Shown: one piece after another, positions 24,241 to 41,879 of the stretch
How positions within the stretch are numbered: position 1 is the stretch's first letter
How the letters are laid out: every line of letters begins with the position of its first letter
NCBI GenBank assembly: GCA_035048485.1
Contig: CM068583.1
Location: 26,562,841 to 26,626,840, forward strand
Direction of reading: 5' to 3'
Source of the DNA: Pteria penguin
Taxonomy: Eukaryota > Mollusca > Bivalvia > Pterioida > Pteriidae
Length of the DNA stretch: 64,000 nt
Notes under the pieces: model-generated
Told to the model about the DNA's origin: nothing
The model's database searches: none
Seen by the model: the letters and a program-made list of their open reading frames with translations, nothing else
Position numbers and translations under genes: made by a program

Positions 24241-25550
24241 CTTGACACTAGTTATACTTTCATATTTTGCATTTAAATCTTATGGGAACTTTAAAGTGGT
24301 TTGAGGTTTACCAATAACTATGAAGGGATATCGAGTTGTCTGTAATGATTTGTTTTCATTATCTAAAATGGTGTTTTCAGCTATATTTTTATTGTGTTTG
24401 TGTTGTATTTTGGTTGCTTTATTTCATTCATATCTGATGTAATAGCTTTCCGAGTGATTTTATTTAAGTGTTTAGCATATAGAAAATATTATACAGTATG
24501 AAATTGGTATAAATCAGGTTAAGATACAACATCTTAGTAAATTAAATCAAGTGATGTTGGGTACTTCTCTACATAACTATTATAAAGTGTCATTTTATTT
24601 GCCAATAGCTTTTTTTTAAATATGTTTTGGATATATTTGTATAATTCATAGAAAGGGAAGCATGTATAGGTGTGTCGTGACATTCTATTTGTTGGATACG
24701 TCCTTGTTTTGTTGAAAGTGAGTTTGCATTGTATATTGTTTTGTATATAAATGTCCTATATTACGGTTTTACAAAAGACCATGTCCACAATAAATCCATT
24801 TCATTCTTCTTACTGAAACGAGAAATCGATTAGTCTGGTTTTTACCAAAAGGGCTCAATGCGGATTGACATGAACAAGAGGAATTATTGTCGATGCTTGG
24901 GGTCTGTACTTGACATGGCTAATATCTAACCAGGTGATCAACTCTAGGGTTCACATTCAACAAAGTGTGCTTGGAATAGTAAACATCTAAACACAATCGT
25001 CAATGGAATAAATGCATACCGACGTATGCCAGTCAATTTCGAACTGTATAGTAAGATTATGTGATTGATATTATTGATATTTTGGAAGACATTTTACAAT
25101 GTCAAACGGTGTGTACTTGATTTTCATGTTCGATTTGACATACAATCAAGATTTCCTTTTTAATGCCTGTATGTAATCTGCAAGGAGTTATAGCTTTACA
25201 TTGCTTAAGAGAAATCCCCCATAACGCTCTATACACTAATTGCTTAAGCACGATCAATGTGTTCTAAGTCAACAAAGAAATGTGGTTAAGAATGTTGTGA
25301 TACTCGGCGAGTTTGATTACACTCAGTGTAATTTCAACTTGTGTTTCATTTTCTAAACTGTTACAAAACAATTTCATTAGGGAAACCGTAAATATCTTTC
25401 AAAAACATGCTATTCGAACTCTGTGCCAACCCGATTGTATGTTGATACAGTAAATTTTATGTGAGTGTGTTTTAATTAGTTGTGACGATTCAATTATTGT
25501 ACGCTCTAATTTAATTTTTTTCTGGTATATTTAATGTAAAGGTTATGGAT
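24241..25550. other. Intergenic, nothing recognised
   Basis: AT-rich DNA between PLE pieces. No exon, RNA gene or tandem repeat can be supported. Confidence 0.45.
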
Positions 25551-25770
25551 AAATCCAAACCATAAGTCCGAAAATCATGAAACCAGAGGACATACAAAAT
25601 CAGTGAAAATGAAAACCAAGCGGAAAATAACAAAATATGTCTACTTAAAGAGCATTTGTGAACCCCTATGATGGAGTGAGATCAGGTGCCCGGGGAGAGT
25701 GAGTTTCTCCTGTTTACTAGCAACACCCGTCACATAGACGCAGTAGAAAGAGTCAAATCGTGTAAATTCC

Positions 25771-26440
<670 letters not shown>

Positions 26441-26509
26441 TAGAAGTCAAAGTAGGTAACCTTCTAGTATAGAAAGTGTCAAATCTGTGTAAAATGATCT
26501 GAATCGGTC

Positions 26510-27800
26510 TCAGCCAAGAATATCATTTAAAAGTCTGGATAACGAGATATCATATGGAGTAATAAGAGTCTCGTAACGACCATAGAGCTTCCTCAGTGAC
26601 GTTGCTAGTCTAGCACACTTATAACCCTGGTTGAGCAGCTTATCTGAAAGTCGAATAGCCCTCAGAACAAAGCCATTGTAATTTGAACATACTCTGAAAT
26701 AACGTATTAACTGAGATATGAATACGCCGTATGCGGGCGATGATGGAATGTTGCTACTTATGAAATTAAAGTTTGTGATAGCAAAATTGAAATCGTCACG
26801 TTTGTCATAGAGTGAGGTGTTCAATTTTCATTAATGTCGAAAGACAACATAATATCTAAATGCGAAGTAGAATTACTACTTTCTGTGGTTTCTTTGACCT
26901 CCAGTTCACTTGGATAGATGATGCTAAGGTAATCCGCGAATGAAGGATTATTCATTAAAAGGAAGATATCTATATACCTGTAAGTGAAACTGAAGCCAAG
27001 AGCCAATTGTTTCTTTCATTGCGAAAGCAAATACTGAATGAATTCAGCTTCGTATGAGTAAAGGAATATGTCATCCAAAAGCGGAGCACAGTTAGTGCCC
27101 ATTGGAATGCCGAAAATTTGTTTAAAAACCTTTCCGTCAAACACCACAAACATGTTATCGATAAGAAAGTTTAATATCTGGATGGCATCTGTTTCAGTGT
27201 ATTGTTTTTGGAATCAGAATTTCCATAACAAAGTAAGTTTTAGCATGGCCTATAACTATATATTTGAATTTGCGGCTTCCTTTTTCATTAGTAAATGCAT
27301 TTTGAATAATTTCCGCTAATCTGTCTTTTAATTTCTGATGAGGGATCTTTGTGTAAAGAGTCAAAAAGTCAAAAGACTTGATGGAGTGAATTTTAGTAAA
27401 ACTTTTTGATTTTAGATGTTCTAACAACTCTTTTGAATTTTAAGGATCCACATTTGATTAATTCCACTTCTGGAATATACTGTTTCGCAATACCTATGAA
27501 GGCCAGATTTAATTCTGATAATATTTTTGTCAGTAGCATCGAAACAGATTTTGTGGAACACTTAGAGGAACCAGCGATAAAGCGTTGTTTGTAAGGATTT
27601 TTGCGCATTTTTGGAATGCAGTACAAATATGGAAGTTCTAGATTTAATTTATTCGTGTCAATACCAAACGTATTGAGGACAGATTTATAATTCTCAAGTA
27701 CTTCCGAAACCGAGAAGTTCGTGAGAGTATGAGTTGGATTTCCTCGAGCTGAATTTAATCCTTATTCTTTCACTGGGCTGTCAAAGTAATATTTCTTACA
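26510..27800 (-). pseudogene. Naiad-type PLE reverse transcriptase, frameshifted
   Basis: In order on -: LPYLYCIPKMRKNPYKQRF and IAGSSKCSTKS (RT motifs 1-2), SIKSFDFLTLYTKIPHQKL (motif A, catalytic Asp), FGIPMGTNCAPLLDDIFL (palm), FTYRYIDIFLLMNNPSF (motif C), IYDKRDDF-like and AYGVFISQLIRYFR (thumb). Motif C reads YIDI where YIDD is expected, so the second catalytic Asp is lost. At least three frameshifts (near 27.50, 27.22 and 26.82 kb) and stops TAA (near 27.76 kb) and TGA (near 27.02 kb) break the frame. Relatives of this protein are very numerous in invertebrate genomes. Confidence 0.88.
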
Positions 27801-27807
27801 AGGAAAA

Positions 27808-27865
27808 AGAGAAATTACTGGCTCAGTTATGTGGCAGAAGTCACCATGGAGCTATACAATAATTA
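27808..27865 (-). mobile_element. Family-1 PLE 3' terminus embedded in the family-2 copy
   Basis: On +, ctggctcagttatgtggcag and aagtcaccatggagctatac match the last about 57 bp of the family-1 elements (14945-15003, and 41888-41950 in the same orientation). It replaces the coding stretch normally found between the linker and the KKYYF-like segment, giving a chimera or nested junction. Confidence 0.75.
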
Positions 27866-28188
27866 TTAGACGCTTTATCTGCTGGTGTAATGATATAATG
27901 TTCTTGGAGGAAGGTACGTTCTCTGACAACATCAAGATCTTTGAAATAGATTCAAATCTTGTGTTTACAGAGCCTTGTAATTTTTTAATTTTTGATCTCA
28001 ACAGTGCTGCAATATATTTTATCCGTTCCGAAAGAGTGTCGACCTGTACTTCCTCTCTTTTTGCCCATCGTATAGCATATTACTCGCAGCATTTCATAAT
28101 AGTCTCAAAATTTTGGCTCCATGTGAATGATCTGGGTTCTCTGTATTTTGAACCTTTAAATGAAAGTTCTCTTAATTTGGTGCTTTAA
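27866..28188 (-). pseudogene. PLE linker / pre-RT region, shifted frame
   Basis: The - frame reads LRELSFKGSKYREPR, then SFTWSQNFETIMKC, RWAKREEVQVDTLSE and LLRSKIKKLQGSVNTRFE. This is the family's usual segment between the CxC linker and the RT fingers. It is one frame off the upstream endonuclease-linker ORF (junction near 28180), so a frameshift separates them. Confidence 0.75.
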
Positions 28189-28996
28189 CAATATCAAAAT
28201 CACCAGTAATGACATGACTACAAGGAGAATATACACAATTTGATGAGGAACATGCACACAGTTGAGGATGGTATGCAGAGTTGCTAAGATCAAGACACTG
28301 TAGAAACCCTTTGTAATTATAAATTTTGGATGCAACTGATGGTGTGTAGCTATAGGAAATACATGGCGGATATTTGTTTTTGAAATATGGAGGTATTTTC
28401 TCTAATACAGACTTATGATTTACAATTTGGCCAAAATTTAAATAATCAATGCCTTTATTTGCAAATTTAATTTTGATAAAAGGGTGATTAGATTTTTCCA
28501 TTGATATATCTGACTTGACAGGACGAAAAAGTCTAGCGGTCGATATGTCCATAATAATGCCATCTAGTGTATACTCTGCAGAGGTTATATCAGTATATAT
28601 ACGGTGTCTGGACGATACATGTACGTACAACTCGTGTAATTTTCTGGGTGAAATAGAATAAAGTTTTGTACGAATATGATGAAGGCCCAAAGGTTTATTT
28701 ATAAATGGCAAAAGAGCATCAAGGGAAATATTATGTATTTCAGGTTTGTTGTATTTGCGTGTACCATGAAGTCGATGCCTCCTCTGGCTTTTGTTGAATA
28801 AATCGAGTATGTTAACTGATTGACAAGCAGGACTAGTTAGGCTACCAATATTACTAATATTGTCATTGCATCCATAGGGCGAAGCAGTGCCGAGACGTCT
28901 TATCCAGTATTCTTCTCTTTTCCGACGAAAAGGAGTGATCAAATTGGGATTGTTTGTAGGGTGATATATTTTTTTCTATAATTCTAATTTTCATTG
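28172..28996 (-). pseudogene. Naiad-type GIY-YIG endonuclease C-terminus plus CxC linker
   Basis: A 256-codon open frame (28942-28172) starts in KREEYWIRRLGTASPYG followed by CNDNI, the end of a GIY-YIG nuclease domain. Upstream, MKIRIIEK (28986-28963) joins KIYHPTNNPNL only through a one-base shift in a run of seven A. The KIYH histidine fits the CCHH zinc signature of PLE endonucleases. The GIY and YIG strands themselves are absent. Near the C-terminus, HPQLCACSSSNCVYSPC carries the CxC motif typical of the linker before the RT. Confidence 0.82.
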
Positions 28997-31789
28997 AGAG
29001 AATAGAGTGGTAACATACATAACTCTTATTTCTTACTTATCCTTTTCAGAATTTCGTTCGACAATCTTAGAAGCATATTGTTACCGAGAATCATATTTTG
29101 CTTACAAAATTTAAGTTGTTACAACTGAAGTGCGAATCTTAAGATTTGATATCTAAGAAGATGTTACGGTTTTACCAACGACATCCTCACTTTAAAAGTT
29201 GTTTAATGAAGTCTTAAGGAATCTCTTCAGATTTTGTTATACTGACATATGGTGTGACTTGAAATAATACTTTTAATATTCAACTAACGTTACTATGAAA
29301 GTGTCTGTTCTATTAGCGTTTCTGTTGGCTCTCAATAGCTGTTTTCATCTGAATCGAAGGGTACTTTTAATCAGATTTTATTGTCTACAAATTTTCATAT
29401 TAACTTGTGGGTATGACACAATGCGAGAATAATCTCCTCGCTTTCTTTGATCTCACAGATTATATCGCGAATATATCAAAAATGAAATTATCTCGAAAAT
29501 AAACTCCCGTTAAATATATATGAATCTTAGAAATGTGAAATTTTCATGTATTTCGCCATTGAATAAGACGATTTTGCATTCAAAATAAGGAATAGAATGA
29601 AAGTTTCGTGTAGATAACACTCAGAATCAGCACTGAATTATCGAGTAAATGAAAGTACCAAAAATACAATATCTGAAATAGAAATTCCATACCATTTCCA
29701 TATGTCTTCCCATCAATTTAGTAATTTTATACTAGGAGTATAAGATATTCATAAGATAATGGATTCTTTTTATTCATTCGATCCAAGGAATTTATATTGT
29801 AAATTTCATCAACATTATTAAACTTTATAGCAACGGAGTTGTGTCTCTATTTCAAATTGTAACATATATTCTTTGTAAATTTTAAATATTGTTACATATT
29901 CCCCTTTATTTCCCCTCATGACTGTTGTAGCAGAATGTTCAAAGATGGTGGTTTTCTAACGTTCACGTTTAAAGAGGCACTTTCAGTGTGATCCCTTTAG
30001 TGTATAGTGAATATAGTGAATGTAATTTTACCTCAGCTCGACTCACCGAGCATTGTTAACCTCGAACAAACCGTAATTTCCGTGTGATTTGTGTCAACAT
30101 TAATTCAATTATATTAGCCTTTAAATAACTCATTCCGAGCATATAAATATCCTGGAATACCAGAATGCAGTGTGTAATAAGAATTTATAGCAGAAAAGGT
30201 AACACGTCAGCAAACAAACACGTATATTGATTAACGTCACACGTTGATTGTATCACCATGATAAAGAGAAGTACAAATAAAGAAAGCACATTTACATATA
30301 TATTCGGCAGATATATTATTTATATTTCAGTTGATATCCATTTTATTGTAAGCATTATTGCAAATAATCCAATATTGGATGTTTCATTTGCTCAATTGGT
30401 GAGGTAAATTTTTGGTGACGTAACCGATAGAATGAATATATCTGAGTGCAGCAATTCTAAAATGAAAAACGTATCATTGAGGAACAGGTAAACACATGAC
30501 TAAAAGACATTGCACGGGGAATCAGGTTATACTGATAACTAATCTCATACGAATCTGTTAAAAAATTAGCATAAATCACATTGAGAAAGGTCTTTCCGTT
30601 AAACATTTAAAAGTGTGTATGCATGTATGTGTGTGTGTGTCTTGCCTACCCTACACTTAATTGGCAACGGGCTTTAGATAATCTATTGAAATTAAAAACA
30701 CACTTTTTTTCTTTCTACACTCCTTTGAAAATTACATCGATGTATAAATGATTTCCTTCAGAAAAAAAGTTATTACTCTGAGAATAAAAAGCTTTCAATT
30801 TTTTGAAGAATTTTGCATACATGTTTTGGCAAGCACGTATTTTTGGGTATTTTACTCGCCAATGTTACCATACTTAAATCTTGACCTGATCAATAAAAGG
30901 AGAGATGGGAATTCTTTTACCTTACTTCAAGTGTTATACATTTATTTGTTATGACATGTGTAATAAACACAATTTGCCGAGTTATATAAGGAAAAAAATT
31001 CAATTTATCTTTTGTAATTTCATTACCGTAGATAATAAGTCAAATTCTTGTGTATTGACCTTTGAAGCAACAATGAAAACATTCAAAACATGAGAGAATC
31101 TTGAGTAAAGTAGTGACTATATTAACTCCTAATGCAGTAATGGATCACTTGTTGGTGTTGTTTTTAAGACAACAAATTTCATGTTTATGACGCTAGTAGT
31201 ATTAAGAAAAAATGAAACCGAAAAAGAAATCATGAACAAAAGCAAACATACAAAGTAATTATAATCATAATAATGATGATGACAATGTTTACGACAATGA
31301 TAATAATAATAATGCTGCTGTTGTTGCTGCTGCTGTTGATTATGATAATAATTATATAAATAACAATAATTAAAACACCAGGACTGCCCAGTAAAAAACA
31401 TATGGCTTTGGCACGTGGATTGGTAAACTTTTTCTTACGTTACTTGCGTTACTGAACTTGAAAAATGTTAAAAAGTTCATGACTTTGAATTCAAATATTG
31501 AGCCTTTACCCACAAAATGATGAAACATTGATGGGGCATCGCCATCGGTACATAAGTTTAGATAATCATGAGCAACCCCTGTGTTTTAAAATTAAAGTAA
31601 GACTTGCTACATTTTCTTTGTATTATCTACTATTTTATGATGTTTTGTACTATACAATGTTTATTATATTCATATGCTATCTAACCTGATACTCATGCTC
31701 TTTGATAAACGTAAATTTGATGAAAGTGTCAAACGTTCGTCTCAATAAACAAAGAAATCAGACCTGTCAAAAAGTGAAACCCTTTTGTC
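28997..31789. other. Intergenic with microsatellite
   Basis: AT-rich DNA without recognised exons. A mixed triplet microsatellite (aat, gat, gctgct) lies at 31258-31350. Short (gt)n at 30628-30640. Confidence 0.45.
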
Positions 31790-32300
31790 ATATACAATAT
31801 GACCCGGAGACCTTTTTCAGAGGAGACATGGTCCTGAACCTCGGCCCTTTGACTGTTAGTAGGGACAACTACTGATCGATCGGGAATCTGAGCTTGCTTC
31901 CATATCGACAGAGCACGGTTTACTCATGCTGATGCCAATTTATGCTTTTTGATATCTTGGTCTTACTCTGTTTATATGTTTATATTTTTATGACCTCTCA
32001 AATTGAGAAACTTGTTAATCTTTGCTCTCTATACGGAGGAGTATCAATAGATTTTAAAATGTGTGTTCTTTGATTATATTGTTTTTGTGGTTAGTAGGAA
32101 GGCGGACCAGTAAACCGGTGAACCACACCAATTAATTAACTACTGTCATATCAAATGACCGTCGTAAATCGGTATCGCAATTGCACTTTCACTGAAAGTT
32201 TTGTGATGTTCTTATGTTATTGTTTGTTTAATCTTCAGATTATTTCGTTATTAACAGTGTATTTCCGTGGTGACTTCTGTCATATGGGAGAGTGAGATGC
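31790..32300 (+). mobile_element. PLE family-1 3' UTR copy, no coding part
   Basis: gacctttttcagaggagaca, tcctgaacctcg, tttatatttttatgacctct, taaaccggtgaaccacacca and tcggtatcgcaattgcact align in order with 14510-14890. The copy begins at the end of the ORF and is moderately diverged. Confidence 0.75.
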
Positions 32301-32649
32301 TTTTATATTTTTCTTAAAATTCTGTTGACTTCCTGATTGACTGGTGTTCGAAAGAACGATATACACTCTTCATATAAACTCATATTTTCGTACAATACAT
32401 AATATAAAAAATGATTAAGGATTAATGCGCATGTTTATATACACCAGTTCACCTCAATTAACCGTCAGTGCTGGAACTGCATTGGTATGAATATATTTGC
32501 GACATATTTTAGCGTGCTTATTCGTATTTACTCTTCAACGTCATACTCTTCACTAAGTCAAATGCCTGTATCCCAATTTCTCTCGTACAAATATATTCAA
32601 AAAGAATGTGGTTCTTAATCATATCGGTGTTCCGAGTATATAACTAAAT

Positions 32650-32790
32650 CAAGTTACAAGATGATGGATAAACAAACTCAGTGGTCCAAATATCATGACA
32701 CCGGTAAGAAAAATACTAAGAAAATAAAACGCAGAACTTCTGAAATGAGATGACATAAAGCACACGTGGAGAGTAAATGACTGATTTTCG
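32650..32790 (-). mobile_element. PLE family-2 3'-region fragment, minus orientation
   Basis: gatggataaacaaactcagt, aaatatcatgacaccgg and ggagagtaaatgactg follow the order of the 3' regions at 19.39 and 25.55 kb. It is head-to-head with the + strand PLE fragment that follows. Confidence 0.5.
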
Positions 32791-32859
32791 TTTAGCAATG
32801 TATCGTTTTGTGCTTCTTACTGCTTTCTACTGAATATTGACAGGGACGACAAACTTGCT

Positions 32860-33330
32860 TCTTCAATGTATGACAAATATGGCGAGTTCAATATTCCTAT
32901 AAAGTTTAACTTTTCATTTACTTTGAGTAATAATTCTTGATCACCTGTGTGTGATGTATGTGACTCTCATTTGGATATGTCAGAGGTCCTTCCGAGTACG
33001 GATCTTTGATTTTCGAGACCAGCTACTGAGTTGATAGTTGATATTATAAAAATACGAAAAGCGTATCTAAAGTCAACATTCCGCAAATTTTACAGTCGAT
33101 ATAAAGACTTTTTGCAGTAATCTTTGACTGACATTTTGACATCCCTATCTAATTGTAGCTCTCGTTAGATTGTTTTGTATTGTGGAAGAAATGTCACATC
33201 AATCCTGCCATTATTGACCTTAGGAGACCCTTACCATAAAATGTAACTCCGATTTACACTAGAAAGCATTATCCCGGCGGATGTGGCTGTTCGCAATGGA
33301 TGCTTACTCAAGATATTGGTGATTGCCCTT
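32860..33330 (+). mobile_element. Decayed PLE, RT thumb plus 3' region
   Basis: Frames give YDKYGEFNIPIKFNF and then YLKSTFRKFYSRYKDFLQ, the last part of PLE reverse transcriptases. At 33275-33310, cggatgtggctgttcgc and atgcttactcaag match the PLE 3' region. Stops interrupt the frame. Confidence 0.65.
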
Positions 33331-33465
33331 ACGTTTTGTATCATGTCTTAGAAAAAATGTTTTTGGAATGTTCACATTTACGTTTGCTAGCACTGTAAAT
33401 ATACCATAATGAAATTTTAATTATCTTATGTATTAAAGTATTTAATGTATTTGACGTTCACCTTT

Positions 33466-33511
33466 CTCTCTCTCTCTCTCTCTCTCTTTATATATATATA
33501 TATATATATAT
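33466..33511. repeat. (CT)n/(TA)n compound microsatellite
   Basis: About 24 bp of ct repeats followed by about 20 bp of ta repeats, some 70 bp upstream of the first coding exon of the EF-hand gene. Confidence 0.9.
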
Positions 33512-33579
33512 AAATGAAATAAATAAATTTAACTGTGTATCTGTGTTACTCACTGTGGACACCATTTATTCCTTCACAG

Positions 33580-39693
<6,114 letters not shown>

Positions 39694-39805
39694 AAGAAGT
39701 CACATCCCAGGAGAAGAAGGCAATAAGAAAATAATTTGTTAAAAAAACTACCCATTCCTTCTATCACTAATTCCGAATGCACTATTTTTCATGTATTTTA
39801 TGTCT

Positions 39806-39811
39806 TTTATT
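39806..39811 (-). terminator. Poly(A) signal of the minus-strand prohormone-like gene
   Basis: AATAAA on the - strand, 174 bp downstream of the stop codon at 39985. It lies just 8 bp from the opposite-strand signal of the EF-hand gene. Confidence 0.6.
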
Positions 39812-39819
39812 TACTACAA

Positions 39820-39825
39820 AATAAA
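39820..39825 (+). terminator. Poly(A) signal of the EF-hand gene
   Basis: AATAAA (followed by G) 127 bp downstream of the EF-hand stop codon at 39693. Confidence 0.65.
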
Positions 39826-39984
39826 GAGTAAGAAGTGCATCTGTCTTAATTTTTAAAAATGTTTCCTCATTGTACACACGATATAAATGCATTGATGTGG
39901 AGATTACTGTTTCTTGCTGTATAGCGATTCTGACAACGAATTAATTATGATATGAGTTTCATAGGTGCCACTTTGTTGTTTTCA

Positions 39985-40713
39985 TTACCAGCCGGTAGGA
40001 TTGAATTGTTGTCTCTTGTACTTTTCTATCAGGACCCTGTGCCGACTTCCTAACACTTGAGCCTCCTGTATCATCCGTTTAAGTTGTGCGATTTGATCAA
40101 CACGAAGGTTTGATCTGTGTACTCGTTTCCAGCCGTCCATGCGATTTGGTTCTTCAGTAAATGACCTTGGATCTCGCATCACCGATTTCTCCCCATCTAC
40201 GGACCTAATAGTCCGAGATGGCACAAGCTGCAACTTCTTTAAACCAAACCCAAGGAGAGATCTTTTCTTTCGCTTCCATCCATTCGATTTAAACATTGTA
40301 TTCGTTTTCTTTGTTTCTTTTTCGCTTTTCCTCTTCTGTGCCCCCTTCATATTGTCATAAATGGAGTCATTGATTTCGAGAAGTGTTTTGGAATTAGATG
40401 AAGAAAGTTTACGATAAATAGCCGGAAGAGTCTGACAGGCTTCGTAGAGACTTTCACGGCTTAAACAATCCAAAGTCATAAAAATCAGATTGTTGTATAA
40501 TCCAACGGATTGTGGTGATGAATCAGAAGACATTTCTGTGCGCACAGGATCAGCTTGATTTGATTCCACTTTATCTAGTCTTTCGAGTAACCACGTAAGT
40601 CCATCATCAAGTGTCATTTTATCATTGAACGGTGTATTTTTGTTGACTGGGACACAAAGATTCATTCTCAGGAAGCACATATAGATTAAAAACCCACATG
40701 CTACTTTGCCCAT
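39985..40713 (-). CDS. Putative secreted prohormone-like protein with Gly-Trp peptide ends
   Basis: A 242-codon open frame. A polypyrimidine tract and acceptor (ttattttgttgcag) end two bases before the ATG, implying a spliced 5' leader. Residues 1-20 resemble a signal peptide (hydrophobic core ending MNLC, then VPVNKN). A first half with two cysteines (C83, C93) could carry one disulfide. The second half is highly basic, with potential convertase sites: KR at 127-128, KRKKR at 147-151, KK at 159-160, KR at 196-197, 212-213 and 233-234. Gly-Trp directly precedes a KR at 145-146 (KSNGW) and 194-195 (NRMDGW), and ends the protein at 241-242 (QQFNPTGW). Residues 201-232 form a probable helix (RVDQIAQLKRMIQEAQVLGS), loosely like CRF/ELH-type hormones; that is only a suggestion. 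No known family is recognised. It converges on the EF-hand gene. Confidence 0.7.
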   Translation of the reverse strand: MGKVACGFLIYMCFLRMNLCVPVNKNTPFNDKMTLDDGLTWLLERLDKVESNQADPVRTEMSSDSSPQSVGLYNNLIFMTLDCLSRESLYEACQTLPAIYRKLSSSNSKTLLEINDSIYDNMKGAQKRKSEKETKKTNTMFKSNGWKRKKRSLLGFGLKKLQLVPSRTIRSVDGEKSVMRDPRSFTEEPNRMDGWKRVHRSNLRVDQIAQLKRMIQEAQVLGSRHRVLIEKYKRQQFNPTGW

Positions 40714-40715
40714 GT

Positions 40716-41127
40716 CTGCAACAAAATAAAATCCGACCCTAAATTTGTGATTGTATGAAAATTAGACATAGTAAAATGTTATGTTTGGACCAATAACAAA
40801 TGAAATGAAGCTATGAATGACGTATAGTATAAAAATCAAAATTATCCGTTTCGAAATAAGGCCATGATATAAAAATCAGAGAACTTTATCAACGCATTTT
40901 CGTATTTTAGAGCACAATGTCCAAAAATTGATAATCGAATATATCTTAATAAAATGAATTAATGATGATTTGGAGATTTGCTGTTCTCAATTAAAATTGA
41001 AATTACATATTTTCAGTTTACATAAACATAAAATATGCATGATTTTTTTAAACATGTAAGTAATTTATGACACCCTTATTTTGTGATCATTGTTGACTTT
41101 ATACTCTACAAATATATATCACCATGT
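40716..41127. promoter_or_regulatory. Upstream of the prohormone-like gene: 5' intron sequence, no exon seen
   Basis: The - strand acceptor at about 40716 means that this AT-rich stretch is intron of the 5' leader. The first noncoding exon and promoter could not be located. Confidence 0.35.
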
Positions 41128-41184
41128 ATAGCTCCATGGCGACTTCTGCCACATAACTGAGTCAGTAACTCCTCTTTTTTCTTC
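41128..41184 (+). mobile_element. PLE family-1 3' terminus, isolated, plus orientation
   Basis: atgtatagctccatggcgac, ttctgccacataactgagtc and ctcctcttttttctt match the end of the 13.4 kb element. It faces the minus-strand copy whose own terminus is at about 41886, so two termini lie in inverted orientation about 700 bp apart. Confidence 0.75.
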
Positions 41185-41326
41185 TACAAATTTTAATATT
41201 ATGATGCATTCTGCTATCTATATTGCGTTTTTGATCATATCAACAGGACCATTTCAAATGTACATATCGCTAACTAATTTTGTTATTCAAATTAAGAATG
41301 ACATCACAAATAGTAGTATTATTGTA

Positions 41327-41375
41327 GTGCTGCATATGTGCATTTCAACAGGTTAAATCTCTTCAGTAATGCTGC
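41327..41375 (-). ncRNA. Degenerate hammerhead-like motif
   Basis: On -, the core elements CUGAAGA and GAAA and the mini-stem III (loop GCAC, then AUA) are intact. Stem II (GAUUUAACCUGUU) and stem I pairing are poor. It is probably an inactive relative of the 23.3 kb motifs. Confidence 0.45.
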
Positions 41376-41879
41376 AGGCTGAAACGATGGAAATTCAACC
41401 TACATGTAGAGCAAATTACCAGCCTGGTCTATTTGCTAATGCTTTCTTTAATGTCATGCTGCTTAGTTATGGTCGGTCTTCTATATTGGTGACATACATT
41501 CGTCAGGCTTGCATATAAGGGACATGTAATAGGTTTGAGATCTATATGCATTTGATTTTGTCTTCGTCTTTTGGTCAATGTTCCAATAGATCTTTTAAGA
41601 TAAATAAAAATTGGAACGAAAGGTTTTGAATATGCGAAGAATATTTATAATAGAATTTTACTTCGTAATTATGTGAAACACATATGAAAACGTATTTTAT
41701 AGAGCTTGTTTTAGAATATTGTTGATATTTTATAGTGCTGGTAAGTAGCACTGCTGCTGGCATATATATAGAATAATGCATCATTGTGCATTAATACATT
41801 TAGCTATGCGGTGCATAAAAAGATGTATGACTTTTCTTAAATTATGTTCATAACATGTAACTACGATATGTCACGTAAA

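Noticed and set aside
27829..28188. 119-codon + strand frame
   Set aside because: It is the antisense of the PLE pre-RT coding region on the - strand.
40139..40360. 73-codon + strand frame
   Set aside because: Antisense shadow of the prohormone-like gene, which has a signal peptide, an acceptor site and a longer frame.
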